A stretch of 30,018 nucleotides of DNA from B1Sed10-231 sp046483385. Its GTDB lineage: Bacteria > Planctomycetota > Brocadiia > SM23-32. Positions 1 to 7,829 of the stretch are shown piece by piece; position 1 is the stretch's first letter, and each line of letters opens with the position of its first letter. The position numbers and the translations under genes are program-made. The stretch covers positions 1-30,018 of the forward strand of contig JAWODG010000099.1 of NCBI GenBank assembly GCA_046483385.1, given 5' to 3'. The notes beneath the pieces are model-generated. The model searched no databases. It was not told where the DNA came from and worked only from the letters and a program-made list of their open reading frames with translations.

Positions 1-2
1 CC

Positions 3-1346
3 GGCGGGCAGGCGCTGGCGGAGGCCGGCGAGGTGGACCCCGGGATGTTCGTGACGGTCAACGACAACGACAGCGACGGGGACGGCACGGTGGACCTGAA
101 CGACACCGACGTGCCGTCGGACCCGGACATCGTAAGGGTCGAGATCTCGATGACTCCCGCCGGGGGCGTGTCCGGGCAGGAGGAGGTAAGCCTTGCCTGG
201 ACGACCGAGGACAACCGGGTGAAAGTGTACGGCGAGGGGAGCGAGGGCGAGCCGGACAAGGAGGACGAGCTCAGCAGCGGCGTGGACATCCCCGTGGGCG
301 ACCTGCCCTGCAACGTCTACGTCGAGGGCCGGAACGCCAGCGGCGCTTTGCGGGACCTGGTGTTCGTGGCCGACACCACCTGCGCCGGCCTCCAGATGGA
401 AGACCGCATCCGGGCCACGGTGATTGACGTGGACATCAAACAGGACGGTAGCGTGATAAGCGGCACGACCCATTCTGAGATTGTGGGCAAGCGCATCAGC
501 CTCACCGGCGAGGTGCTCCCCACGGGGCTCAGCGTTAGCAACGAGCAGTGGACAATTCCCGGCGAGCGAATCGCCGATTTCTACGTAGGTCCCCATGATG
601 CGAACGAACCTGAGAATTCGTACGTGCCGGGCGAGGTCGTGGAACTGACTGATTTGAGCGACTCCTCCACGAGCTTCTACTGGGTGGACGGTGCGGACGG
701 ACGCGAGGTCACTTACGACGTGACGGTGGAAGGGCGACCATTCCAGGCCGTGGCCATCTTCGACGTGAAAAGGCCGACGGCAACCATGGACTGCACTACT
801 GGTCACGTGGTGGTGCATGAGGAACACGGTGACTGGTTTGCTGCCCTGCGGTTCGGCGACCCAACCATCCAGGAGGACGGCATCAGGTTCGAATGCACTG
901 TCAATGTTCCCCAAGGTTTCACTGGATCAACGTGCTTTGTACAATTATACAGCCTCCACCATCGCCTCCGTGATGACAGTCCCCTGCACCTGTGGCAGTA
1001 CAAGCAGGGCAGCGGTCTCGACCACACGTTTCCATATGCCATTGGCACAATAACGGAGGACTCGCCCGGCCTTGAGCTATATGACGGTGATGACATGGCG
1101 GAGGTCGACGACTCGGCAACGATGTGGTTCATGTTCAAACCGAGTGTCGTCGAGGGCGATGCCATATGGGTTCCACTACGCAAAGTGGACTGGTGGTGGC
1201 AGGCCCTGGCCGTGAAGGACGGTGACGAGTGGGAACTGGACTCTGGCGCGAACTCGGTTGACCCGGAAAGCACGGACACCACCGAATTCCCGGAGTGGAC
1301 GAGCAACATCGAGGACACCCTGAACGACGACTGGCAATGGGAGTGA
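3..1346 (+). CDS. C-terminal part of a large secreted protein with Ca-binding-type Asp repeats (5' end outside window)
   Basis: The frame is open from the first bases of the window, so this is the 3' end of a longer gene. The visible 447 residues begin with a run of alternating Asp, Gly and Asn (NDNDSDGDGTVDLNDTDV) that resembles thrombospondin type 3 or dockerin-like calcium-binding loops. The rest is rich in Asp, Glu, Ser, Thr and Val and looks like beta-sandwich extracellular sequence. No transmembrane segment or catalytic motif was recognised. Parts of it (about 780-1150) look somewhat less GC-rich than the flanking genes. It is followed after 23 bases by four co-directional genes for exported proteins. 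An extracellular structural or adhesive role is an inference from composition only; the family is not identified. Confidence 0.7.
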   Translation, partial: GGQALAEAGEVDPGMFVTVNDNDSDGDGTVDLNDTDVPSDPDIVRVEISMTPAGGVSGQEEVSLAWTTEDNRVKVYGEGSEGEPDKEDELSSGVDIPVGDLPCNVYVEGRNASGALRDLVFVADTTCAGLQMEDRIRATVIDVDIKQDGSVISGTTHSEIVGKRISLTGEVLPTGLSVSNEQWTIPGERIADFYVGPHDANEPENSYVPGEVVELTDLSDSSTSFYWVDGADGREVTYDVTVEGRPFQAVAIFDVKRPTATMDCTTGHVVVHEEHGDWFAALRFGDPTIQEDGIRFECTVNVPQGFTGSTCFVQLYSLHHRLRDDSPLHLWQYKQGSGLDHTFPYAIGTITEDSPGLELYDGDDMAEVDDSATMWFMFKPSVVEGDAIWVPLRKVDWWWQALAVKDGDEWELDSGANSVDPESTDTTEFPEWTSNIEDTLNDDWQWE

Positions 1347-1369
1347 ACATTCAGAAAGGAGTCCGTAAG

Positions 1370-2134
1370 ATGACCAAACAACTTTCTGCCGCGTGTGTGG
1401 TGGTGATCCTTTTGGGATCAGCCGCGGCCATGGTTTCTGCGGCACGCTCCGACGACAAGACGACGCCCTCGCCTGTCAAAACGGACTGGGGGCCGGAGCA
1501 ACTGGGATTCCGCATGCGCATGGAGCTTGTAAAGCGTCATTATAGCTATGGGGAGCCGATTCTGGCACTCGTTACCGTCCGCAATGTGACCTCCGAGAAG
1601 CAGTATCTCCCGTGGTTCGGCCACATGTGGCACGCCGAGGGGTGGGACAAACGTGACCGCCCGATGCCGACCACGCAATACTATCGGTTCCTCCGGGGGG
1701 AGGTAGAGCCTCGGTCCTTCGCAATGCGGGGCAGTTATGTGGAGCCCGGCGGTGAGCGTCACGAGTTTGTGCGCATAGACAGGCTGCTCGATTTCAGCAT
1801 GTCGCGGGAATACTCCGTCGTAATCCGGCGGAACATATACGACGAGCAGAACGAAAACCGGGCGCAACTGGAGACGCCACCTGTCAGGGTCCAGATAGAT
1901 GGCAGCGGCTTTATGGGCGGCTTGCAGCACCTCCAGTTGGAGCCGAGGCCCGATCAGCGTGAGGTTGCCTGCCCGGGCGTAGCCGATGGCATCCTGGATG
2001 CCATCAACGTCCTGGCCACGGCGGCTCATGATGACGAGAGCCCCGCCGTGCGCCGGGCGGCCCGGGAGCAGCTTGAGCGCCTGCGCAACGAGCTGGACCA
2101 GATGCTGCGGGAACTGCCGGAGGAGCAGTCATAG
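1370..2134 (+). CDS. Exported protein of unknown function, tandem paralogue 1
   Basis: A 254-residue protein. The ATG at 1370 is chosen because GGAG lies 8 bases upstream and it starts a classical signal peptide: MTKQ, a hydrophobic core to about residue 20, then a VSA/A cleavage region near residue 25. An in-frame start at 1295 would overlap the previous gene and bury the signal peptide. The mature part has a beta-rich domain beginning WGPEQLGFRMRM, with PILALVTVRNVTSEKQYL and HMWHAE. It ends in a charged helical tail (SPAVRRAAREQLERLRNEL) that resembles a single HEAT/armadillo-type helix pair. The next gene is clearly homologous along its whole length. No known family or catalytic residue was recognised. 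A periplasmic or outer-surface location is inferred from the signal peptide. Confidence 0.8.
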   Translation: MTKQLSAACVVVILLGSAAAMVSAARSDDKTTPSPVKTDWGPEQLGFRMRMELVKRHYSYGEPILALVTVRNVTSEKQYLPWFGHMWHAEGWDKRDRPMPTTQYYRFLRGEVEPRSFAMRGSYVEPGGERHEFVRIDRLLDFSMSREYSVVIRRNIYDEQNENRAQLETPPVRVQIDGSGFMGGLQHLQLEPRPDQREVACPGVADGILDAINVLATAAHDDESPAVRRAAREQLERLRNELDQMLRELPEEQS

Positions 2135-2174
2135 AGAGGCCGTTCGAGATGGGCTCGAGGTGGAGGCAGTGAGC

Positions 2175-2933
2175 ATGAGACGCGCGATATGGGGATGGCT
2201 TGCGTGCTGGGGCGTTCTGCTATGCGGCGGGGTTCTCGCGGCGGCGAAGGCGGTTCAGGAGGAGGACTCCATCCAATCGGAATGGGGGCCGGAGGTGCTC
2301 GGGATGTGCATGAGGGTCTCGCGGGCGCGTTCGGACTACACCGCGAGTGCCCCGATCCTGGTGCGCGCGGACGTGAAGAACGTCACCGACGAGAAAGTGT
2401 ATCTGACCCGGTTCGAGCACATGTGGGACGCCGAGGCCAGGGATCAGATGGGCTATCTGGCCCCCATCACCTACCACGAACGCTACCTGCGTGGGAGAAC
2501 CCCGCACGCGCGGTCGGGCGGGCACCACGGCGGATACCTGGCCCCGGGGGAGAGTGAGACCCGCTGGTTCCTGTTGGACCGGCTGGTTGACCTGACCAAA
2601 AGCGGCACCTACACGGTTACCGTCAAGCGCTACGTGCCCGACGGGGAGGGAGCCCACCGCCAGTTGCCGGCCCCGCCCGTAACTGTTCGAATCAACAGGG
2701 AGCGGTCCATTGACCAGATCTTCCAGCGTCTCGCCCTCGAAGGGGACTCTCGTGTTCGAGCGGAGTTGACACCAGTGGCGGGGTCCAGAACCGAGGAGTA
2801 CATCAGTACTCTGGCCGGCTATGCCCGCGGTGACGAGGTTGAGTCCGTCCGGCAGGCGGCAAGAGCTGAGTTAGAGGGCCTTCGTGACCGGCTGGATGAG
2901 GAGTTGGCTGCTTTGGGCCAAGGTGAATCGTAG
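2175..2933 (+). CDS. Exported protein of unknown function, tandem paralogue 2
   Basis: A 252-residue protein. The ATG at 2175 has GGAGG 8 bases upstream; a GTG at 2169 would leave only 2 bases. The N-terminus (MRRAIWGWLACWGVLLCGGVLAAAKA) is a signal peptide. The body matches the preceding gene in order: WGPEVLGMCMR, APILVRADVKNVTDEKVYL, FEHMWDAE, YLAPGE, LLDRLVDLTKSGTYTV, PPVTVRIN, then a C-terminal helix ESVRQAARAELEGLRDRLDEEL. The gap from the upstream gene is 40 bases. The pair therefore arose by tandem duplication and has since diverged strongly. The NVT-EK-YL and 'PGE' segments suggest an immunoglobulin-like sandwich comparable to proteinase-inhibitor-like domains in other secreted proteins, but this is a guess. 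Function unknown. Confidence 0.8.
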   Translation: MRRAIWGWLACWGVLLCGGVLAAAKAVQEEDSIQSEWGPEVLGMCMRVSRARSDYTASAPILVRADVKNVTDEKVYLTRFEHMWDAEARDQMGYLAPITYHERYLRGRTPHARSGGHHGGYLAPGESETRWFLLDRLVDLTKSGTYTVTVKRYVPDGEGAHRQLPAPPVTVRINRERSIDQIFQRLALEGDSRVRAELTPVAGSRTEEYISTLAGYARGDEVESVRQAARAELEGLRDRLDEELAALGQGES

Positions 2934-2998
2934 ATGCTGCCCTGTCAGGACATCGAGCCAAAAGCAGCCGTTCCACCAGTCCGAGGAGATTCTTGAAG

Positions 2999-3658
2999 AT
3001 GAGGAGGCCGGTACGGACAGTTTCTGCGGTGGCAATGGCCAGTCTGGTCGCACTGCTTTTGGGCGCGGGCGGCGTGCCACCCTTGGTAGACAAATTGCGC
3101 GCCGAGCGGGCGGCTGAGAGGCGGCAGGCCGAACAGGATTTGCTCGCCCGGCGGCGGGAAACGGTCGCTGGACTGGTTGAGTTGCTTCGGGACAGGGACG
3201 TGCTGGCGAACCGGCGCGGGACGGCACAGAGCGCCATCTACCTGCTGGGCGAGATGCGGGCCGTGGAGGCCGTTCCGGCGCTCGTGGACATTGTGGCGTA
3301 TCCGGAGGGGGGCTTCGGTCCCGAGGGGCACCGGTTGTTCGAGGTGCCACCCGCCCCGCGCCTCTGGTGGCGGGAGCCGCCGGAGCGGGGTCCGGCCTCA
3401 GCGCTGAACAAGATCGGCCATCCTTGCCTGCCCGCGGTTGTGGAGAAGCTCGGGCAGACCGGGAGCCTGACGGAGATGAAAGCATGCCTGAACGTCCTCT
3501 ACCGCCTGCTGGGCCGGGAGCGAGCGCTGGAGGAACTGCAAACCGCCCTCGATGCGGCCGAAACCGAGGACGAACGCGCCCGCCTGGGTCGGGCCGTCCA
3601 GTGGATGCGGAGGGCCGGCGAGATGCCGCCGCTCCCTCCAGAAGGCCTTGGTGATTGA
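2999..3658 (+). CDS. Exported HEAT-repeat-like protein
   Basis: A 219-residue protein. The ATG at 2999 is preferred because GGAG (2985-2988) sits 10 bases upstream; a TTG at 2993 in the same frame would be only 4 bases away. A short basic N-terminus (MRRPVRTVS) and an alanine/leucine-rich core to about residue 25 form a likely signal peptide. Residues about 30-95 alternate short amphipathic helices (PPLVDKLRAE, ETVAGLVELLRD, AIYLLGEMRAVEAVPALVDIV), as in HEAT or armadillo repeats. A second helical block follows a proline-rich linker. Such repeats usually bind other proteins. The C-terminal tails of the two preceding paralogues have similar helices, so the cluster may encode interacting exported proteins. 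No enzyme motif was seen. Confidence 0.75.
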   Translation: MRRPVRTVSAVAMASLVALLLGAGGVPPLVDKLRAERAAERRQAEQDLLARRRETVAGLVELLRDRDVLANRRGTAQSAIYLLGEMRAVEAVPALVDIVAYPEGGFGPEGHRLFEVPPAPRLWWREPPERGPASALNKIGHPCLPAVVEKLGQTGSLTEMKACLNVLYRLLGRERALEELQTALDAAETEDERARLGRAVQWMRRAGEMPPLPPEGLGD

Positions 3659-3692
3659 GGCGGATGAACTACTGACCGAGGAAGGAGTCGAT

Positions 3693-4724
3693 ATGATACC
3701 GGTACGAAAGCGGGCGCTTGGGTGTGTTGTCGCGTATCTGCTGGCCCTAATCCTCGGGGCGGGGCAAGCGGTGGCGGTGGACGATCCAAGCGGGTTTGGT
3801 TTCGCGAGCGTGGGCACGCTCCAGGAGGGCGACCGGTTCGTCTATCAGGTCCGTGTGCCGCGGGATGGAGTTCTGGGCCGTCACGGGGCGGCGGCGGGGT
3901 ATCCTCGGCGCGTGGCGCGCGGCCCCGAGGATTTCGAGCGGCGGTTCTTGCTGGTCCGGGCTACCGAAAGACGGACGGATGATGGGGCGGAGCAGGTAAG
4001 GTTCCGGATCGTCGAGGTCAACGAGGACGGAACGGCCGAGGAGCCGATATGGCGCCTCCAACCAGTGGACGGCGACGGCTACTTCGGCCGCTACTACGCG
4101 CTCCGTTTGACCCGCAAGGGTCCTGTGACGGCGGGCAGTTCCGTGCAGAGGGAAGCCTATAGGGCCTCCCTGTCCGCCAGCGTGGCCGGGATGCAGCATC
4201 CGTTCCTCGGCTATCCCCCGTTCACCCAAAGCCCCGCTGAAGGAACGCAGGAAGCAATTCTGTTCCGGGATGGGGAGCTGATGCGCTGTGCCGTGCGGCC
4301 CGCAGAGGATGGTGAAGTCCGGGTGGATGTGCAATACTACAGGCGCGTGCAGTGGAGTGACCGTGAGTCGTCTCCTGAGCTCCTTTACCTCGATGAGCGC
4401 ACAGGGGAGCTGCTCGAAGAGAGCCCCCGCCCGATGCGGCCGTCCCTGGTCGAGGAGAAGGGTGACGAGCTGGAAGAGCCGAATTACGCGCCGGGAGAGC
4501 GGGGCGAGAAGCAGCGCGAGAGGTGGCTTGAGGTCGTCTCTAAGAAGCGCCCGCCGGAGGACGTGCTGCCTGTCCGGCCGGTGGATACCGAGGTGCAGAC
4601 CTGGGAGGAGGGCATGCCGCTGCCGAGCGAGGTCTTCCGCAAGGCCGGCTCCGGCCACCTGAGGATGAAACTGACCCTCATCGAGCGCCCCGAGCGCTAC
4701 GGCCCGCTTGAGACCAAGGAGTGA
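3693..4724 (+). CDS. Exported protein of unknown function
   Basis: A 343-residue protein. The ATG at 3693 is preceded by GAAGGAG with a 5-base gap and opens a signal peptide (MIPVRKRALGCVVAYLLALILG, then AVA/VDD near residue 28). A longer in-frame version would overlap the HEAT-like gene and hide the signal. The mature protein starts with a beta-rich region (VGTLQEGDRFVYQVRV). It continues with a central domain that may be a beta-barrel or sandwich and a charged C-terminal third (EEKGDELEEPNYAPGERGEKQRERW). It has no recognised family, transmembrane helix or catalytic signature. The 34-base spacing from the previous gene and shared direction suggest one operon from about 1370 to 4724, after which a 336-base gap with repeats follows. 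Confidence 0.75.
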   Translation: MIPVRKRALGCVVAYLLALILGAGQAVAVDDPSGFGFASVGTLQEGDRFVYQVRVPRDGVLGRHGAAAGYPRRVARGPEDFERRFLLVRATERRTDDGAEQVRFRIVEVNEDGTAEEPIWRLQPVDGDGYFGRYYALRLTRKGPVTAGSSVQREAYRASLSASVAGMQHPFLGYPPFTQSPAEGTQEAILFRDGELMRCAVRPAEDGEVRVDVQYYRRVQWSDRESSPELLYLDERTGELLEESPRPMRPSLVEEKGDELEEPNYAPGERGEKQRERWLEVVSKKRPPEDVLPVRPVDTEVQTWEEGMPLPSEVFRKAGSGHLRMKLTLIERPERYGPLETKE

Positions 4725-4810
4725 GGAGAGTTCCTCGTGCTGGCGCTTACCGCGACGGCGGGAGATTGACCACAAACCCGGTCCGAGCGCAGCCCGGCGC
4801 CGGGCGGTTC

Positions 4811-4834
4811 GTAGGCGGCCCCTTCAGGGGTCGC
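4811..4834 (+). repeat. GTAG-headed hairpin, REP-like element A
   Basis: GTAG (4811-4814) is followed directly by GCGGCCCC (4815-4822), loop TTCA and GGGGTCGC (4827-4834). The stem is 8 bp with one G-T pair. A conserved GTAG/GGAG foot 5' of a small palindrome is a known trait of REP sequences handled by RAYT (TnpA-REP) transposases. No RAYT gene lies in this window. Confidence 0.45.
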
Positions 4835-4899
4835 GCGGGTGGCCGGTTGACGTTGCGAGGAAACGAGACGCCGTCGTCACACCCCGCGAATGGTCGGCG

Positions 4900-4939
4900 C
4901 TACAAACAGAGCGCCCCGCGCATGCGGGACGCTCACTAC
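4900..4939 (-). repeat. GTAG-headed hairpin, REP-like element B (minus orientation)
   Basis: The palindrome at 4909-4934 has arms GAGCG-C-CCCGC and GCGGG-A-CGCTC around a GCAT loop. Read on the minus strand the internal mismatch becomes a G-T pair, giving an 11-bp stem. CTAC lies on both sides (4900-4903 and 4936-4939), so on the minus strand GTAG precedes the hairpin and a second GTAG follows it. Confidence 0.5.
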
Positions 4940-4998
4940 AAGCCGGGGGCCAGCCCGAATCGGCGGGCATCGGGCTCGTAGTCGGCCGCTTCGGCGGG
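4939..4998 (+). repeat. Intergenic repeat copy C, related to 14015-14078
   Basis: This copy contains GCCCGAATC (4953-4961), then CTCGTAGTCG with GTAG at 4978-4981, then a CCGC-TTCG-GCGG hairpin (4986-4997). The same three words occur with identical 25-base spacing between GCCCGAATC and GTAG at 14031-14077. Over 46 aligned positions I count 36 identities between the two copies. Together they define an interspersed repeat with a GTAG-headed hairpin. Confidence 0.55.
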
Positions 4999-5060
4999 CG
5001 CGGACGCTTTAGCGGTCGGGGGCGCTTCATCGGTGGTCGGATGGGGACCGGCCGTTTCCC

Positions 5061-6353
5061 TCAGCCGGACTGGTTGAGGGCCTGGTCCAGGTCGTCCATG
5101 ATGTCGCGCGGGTCCTCGATGCCGACCGATAGGCGCACGAAGTCGGGGGTTACGCCCGCCTGGGCCTGCTCCTCCTCGGTGAGCTGCTGATGCGTGGTGC
5201 TGGCCGGGTGGATGGCCAGGGTGCGCGCGTCGCCGATGTTGGCCAGGTGGCTTATGAGCTGCAGGCCGTTGATGAAGGCCTTGCCCGCCTCCAGCCCGCC
5301 CTCGACGCCGAACCCAATCATGCCGCCGAAGCCGCCGTCGAGGTATTGCTTCGCGGTCTCGTGCGAGGGATGGTCGGGCAGGCCGGGGTAGGTGACCCAG
5401 CTCACCCGGTCGTGCTCGGCCAGGAAGCCGGCCACCGCCATGCCGTTCTCGCAGTGGCGCTTCATCCGCAGGGGCAGCGTCTCGACGCCCTGCAGCACCA
5501 GGAAGGCGTTTATCGGGCTGAGGCAGCTGCCGAGGTCCCGCAGCAGGTGCACGCGGGCCTTTACGATGTAAGCCTGCTCGCCGAAGTCCTCGACGTACTG
5601 CACCCCGTGGTAGCTGGGGTCGGGCTCGACCAGCTCCGGGAACTTGCCGCTGGCCTCCCAGTCGAACCGGCCGCCGTCCACCAGCAGGCCGCCGATGCTG
5701 TTGCCGTGTCCGCCCAGGTACTTGGTGATGGAGTGGACGATGATGTGCGCGCCGTGCTCCAGCGGGCGGCAGAGCCACGGCGAGGCCACGGTGTTGTCCA
5801 CCATCAGGGGCAGCCCGTGGTCGTGGGCCACCTCGGCCACGGCTTCGAAGTCCGGCACCGTCAGGCGCGGGTTGCCGATGGTCTCGGTGTAGAGCAGGCG
5901 GGTGCGGTCGGTGATGGCGGCGGCGAAGTCCTCCGGCTCGTCCGTGTCGGTGAAGGTGACGTCGATGCCGAACTTGCGGGGGAAGGTCTGGCTGAACAGG
6001 GTGTATGTGCCGCCGTAGAGGCCGCTGGAGGCGACGATGTGGTCGCCCTCGCCGAGGATGGTGAGGCACCCGGCCACGATGGCCGCCATGCCGCTGGAGA
6101 AGGCGAGCCCGCCCACGCCGCCTTCGAGCATGGCCACCCGCTTCTCCAGCACCTCGGTGGTGGGGTTCATGATGCGGGTGTAGATGTAGCCGGGCTCCTC
6201 GAGCGCGAACAGCCGCGCGGCGTGGTCGGTGTCCTCGAACAGATAGGAGGTGGTCTGGTAGATGGGGACGGCCCGGGAGTGAGTGTCCGAATCGGGCGTG
6301 TGGCCCCCGTGCAGGGCGATGCTGTCAAAGCGCAGCTCGGGTCCGTCGGTCAT
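5061..6353 (-). CDS. metY: O-acetylhomoserine sulfhydrylase (aminocarboxypropyltransferase)
   Basis: A 430-residue cytoplasmic enzyme of the Cys/Met-metabolism PLP family. It makes homocysteine (or methionine) from O-acetylhomoserine and sulfide (or methanethiol). Visible features are GYIYTRIMNPTTEVLEKR (residues 55-72, with the Y-T-R phosphate contact supplied to the partner subunit), SSGMAAI (86-92), MVDNTVASPWLCRP (184-197, Asp186 for the PLP nitrogen), and HSITKYLGGHGNSIGG with the Schiff-base Lys211. The length and the extra segments around 230-260 fit MetY rather than the shorter cystathionine synthases or MetZ. The start has GAGGAGG on the minus strand 7 bases upstream. No SAM or SAH riboswitch core was recognised in its upstream region. 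The gene stands alone, with no other sulfur-assimilation genes nearby. Confidence 0.93.
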   Translation of the reverse strand: MTDGPELRFDSIALHGGHTPDSDTHSRAVPIYQTTSYLFEDTDHAARLFALEEPGYIYTRIMNPTTEVLEKRVAMLEGGVGGLAFSSGMAAIVAGCLTILGEGDHIVASSGLYGGTYTLFSQTFPRKFGIDVTFTDTDEPEDFAAAITDRTRLLYTETIGNPRLTVPDFEAVAEVAHDHGLPLMVDNTVASPWLCRPLEHGAHIIVHSITKYLGGHGNSIGGLLVDGGRFDWEASGKFPELVEPDPSYHGVQYVEDFGEQAYIVKARVHLLRDLGSCLSPINAFLVLQGVETLPLRMKRHCENGMAVAGFLAEHDRVSWVTYPGLPDHPSHETAKQYLDGGFGGMIGFGVEGGLEAGKAFINGLQLISHLANIGDARTLAIHPASTTHQQLTEEEQAQAGVTPDFVRLSVGIEDPRDIMDDLDQALNQSG

Positions 6354-6437
6354 CGTGGTGCCTCCTCAGCACAGTTTCAGGTTCGTATCATCTCTCTCAC
6401 TCATCCCCGGCGCAAGCCCAGCTTTACAACGAAGCGG

Positions 6438-6699
6438 TGAACCGCGGATGAACGCGGATAAAGGCAGGCGGAGCTTCTGCCATTCCACTTCATCTGTGTC
6501 CGGGTCGTCTTACTTTCTGCCGCAGGGCGATGTGCGCGTGGCCGGCAAACGGCTGTGAGACACTGATCAAGCCGATCTTCACTGATACAACGGCCGTCAC
6601 GACGCCCAGTTTCTGCCGGACGGGCTTCCGCCCTTTACTGTTCCCTCTCGTGCCCGGCCGCGCCGGCAATCTGCGTGCATCTGCATTCATCCGCGGTTT
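6438..6699. repeat. Inverted pair of GATGAACGCGGAT-type repeats
   Basis: AACCGCGGATGAA at 6440-6452 is repeated exactly in inverse orientation at 6686-6698 (TTCATCCGCGGTT), 233 bases apart. Each core continues into a degenerate short tandem pattern (left: CGCGGAT; right: ATCTGCGTGCATCTGCA). Such 8-10-base word repeats are known from intergenic DNA of many environmental bacteria; their role is not established. Confidence 0.6.
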
Positions 6700-6766
6700 C
6701 CCCGCCCGTGCGGTCCGAACACACCGGGGATATGCTGCGGACGCCCGTACTGGTCCCGACAGTGGA

Positions 6767-6795
6767 AAGATAACTAAAAAGGTGTCCTTTGTCAA
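6767..6795 (-). promoter_or_regulatory. Possible minus-strand sigma70-like promoter upstream of metY
   Basis: On the minus strand TTGACA (complement of 6790-6795) is followed after 17 bases by TATCTT (complement of 6767-6772). The -35 is perfect and the -10 matches 4 of 6. If used, it would give metY a leader of about 400 bases containing the inverted repeat pair. No other minus-strand gene lies between. Confidence 0.35.
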
Positions 6796-6835
6796 CTTTA
6801 TCCGGATCGTCCTGTTTCGGCCCTCCCGGCGGACG

Positions 6836-6844
6836 TGATAGAAT
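6836..6844 (+). promoter_or_regulatory. Possible extended -10 promoter for the DUF58-BatA pair
   Basis: TGATAGAAT (6836-6844) is an extended -10 element (TG-N-TAGAAT) 64 bases before the DUF58 start codon. No good -35 is seen at the expected distance (TTCGGC), which an extended -10 can tolerate. Confidence 0.35.
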
Positions 6845-6907
6845 GGCCACTGCATCATCGAGCGAGGATACTCTCGTGTCAATTCGACAGGTAGCACGGG
6901 CTGCGCC

Positions 6908-7816
6908 ATGAGGGCGGTTGAGGAATATTTGCGGCCGGACGTCATCCAGGAGGTGGCCCGCCTGGACCTGAAGGCTCGCTTCATCGTGGAGGGCTTCATC
7001 TCGGGTCTCCACGACAGCCCGTACTACGGCTTCTCCAGCGAGTTCAGCGACCACCGCAAATACACCGCCGGCGACGACCCGAAGAACATCGACTGGAAGG
7101 TGTACGCCCGCACCGACCGGCTCTACATCAAGCGCTTCCAGGCCGAGACCAACCTGGACTGCAACCTGCTGCTGGACGTCAGCGAGTCGATGGCCTACAG
7201 CTACGGCGGGGCCATCACGAAGCTCGAGTACGGCATCTACATGGCGGCCGCGCTGGCTTACATGATGATCAACCAGCAGGACAACGTGGGGCTGGTGACC
7301 TTCGACGAGGAGCCGACGAACGTGGTGCCGCCGCGCAGCAAACGGTCGCACCTGCCGGCGCTGCTGGGCGTGCTGGCTTCGGCGCTGCAGCACCGACCGT
7401 CGCGGCTGGCGCACTCGCTCCATCGGGCGGCGGACCTGCTGCGGCGCCGGGGTCTGGTGGTGCTGTTCAGTGACCTGATTCCGGCGGCCGGTGAGACGCA
7501 GGACGACATCATCGAGGGTCTGCAGCACATCCGCTACCGGGGGCACGACGTGGTCTGCTTCCACCTGCTCGACCACGCGGAAGTCGCGTTCCCCTTCCAG
7601 GGGCCGGTGCAGTTCGTGGACGTGGAGAGCCTTGAGACGGTGCGGGCGGACGCCGACGCGGTGGCGAGCGCCTACCGCGAGGAGGTGCAGCGGTTCATAG
7701 GGCGCTACCGCGACGTCTGCGTGGACGACCAGATAGACTACGTGTCGGTGGACACGGCGGACTCCTTCGACCGCGTGCTGCTCTCCTTCCTGAAGGCGCG
7801 TCAGGCCAGGTTCTGA
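6908..7816 (+). CDS. DUF58 domain protein (von Willebrand-like)
   Basis: A 302-residue soluble protein. The DUF58 signature runs from GFSSEFSDHRKYTAGDDPKN (41-60) through IDWKVYARTDRLYIKRFQAE (61-80) into LLLDVSESM. Asp90-Ser92-Ser94 there form a DxSxS metal-site motif of the von Willebrand A type. The family is normally encoded with a MoxR AAA+ ATPase and with BatA-like membrane proteins, and is thought to act in MoxR-dependent maturation or envelope integrity. Here the BatA-like gene follows after 13 bases, but no MoxR gene lies upstream: the neighbour is divergent metY. The ATG at 6908 has only a weak ribosome-binding site. A longer start was not found. Confidence 0.88.
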   Translation: MRAVEEYLRPDVIQEVARLDLKARFIVEGFISGLHDSPYYGFSSEFSDHRKYTAGDDPKNIDWKVYARTDRLYIKRFQAETNLDCNLLLDVSESMAYSYGGAITKLEYGIYMAAALAYMMINQQDNVGLVTFDEEPTNVVPPRSKRSHLPALLGVLASALQHRPSRLAHSLHRAADLLRRRGLVVLFSDLIPAAGETQDDIIEGLQHIRYRGHDVVCFHLLDHAEVAFPFQGPVQFVDVESLETVRADADAVASAYREEVQRFIGRYRDVCVDDQIDYVSVDTADSFDRVLLSFLKARQARF

Positions 7817-7829
7817 GCCGAGGGTTCCC

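Larger units (their letters stand above)
4725..5060. other. Intergenic region with REP-like hairpins, no gene
   Basis: This region lies between the convergent ends of the exported-protein cluster and metY. No credible coding sequence is seen. It holds at least three hairpins associated with a GTAG (or CTAC) tetranucleotide, listed separately, followed by degenerate hairpin-like words at 5001-5040 (GACGC TTTA GCGGTC and similar). No run of T was seen after any stem, so a classical intrinsic terminator is not evident, although the stems could still end transcription from either side. Confidence 0.6.
6354..6907. other. Divergent intergenic region metY / DUF58 gene, with repeats, no gene
   Basis: A 554-base gap without a credible gene. 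It contains an inverted pair of GATGAACGCGGAT-type repeats (listed separately) and degenerate words such as TTCATCTGTGTCC (6489-6501) and AGACACTGAT (6558-6567). The latter recurs inverted at 17823-17832. Near 6770-6810 the sequence becomes AT-richer and holds promoter-like elements on both strands. Confidence 0.6.

Noticed and set aside
6354..6795. SAM riboswitch upstream of metY
   Set aside because: No recognisable SAM-I, SAM-II or SAH core sequence or terminator stem in the minus-strand leader.
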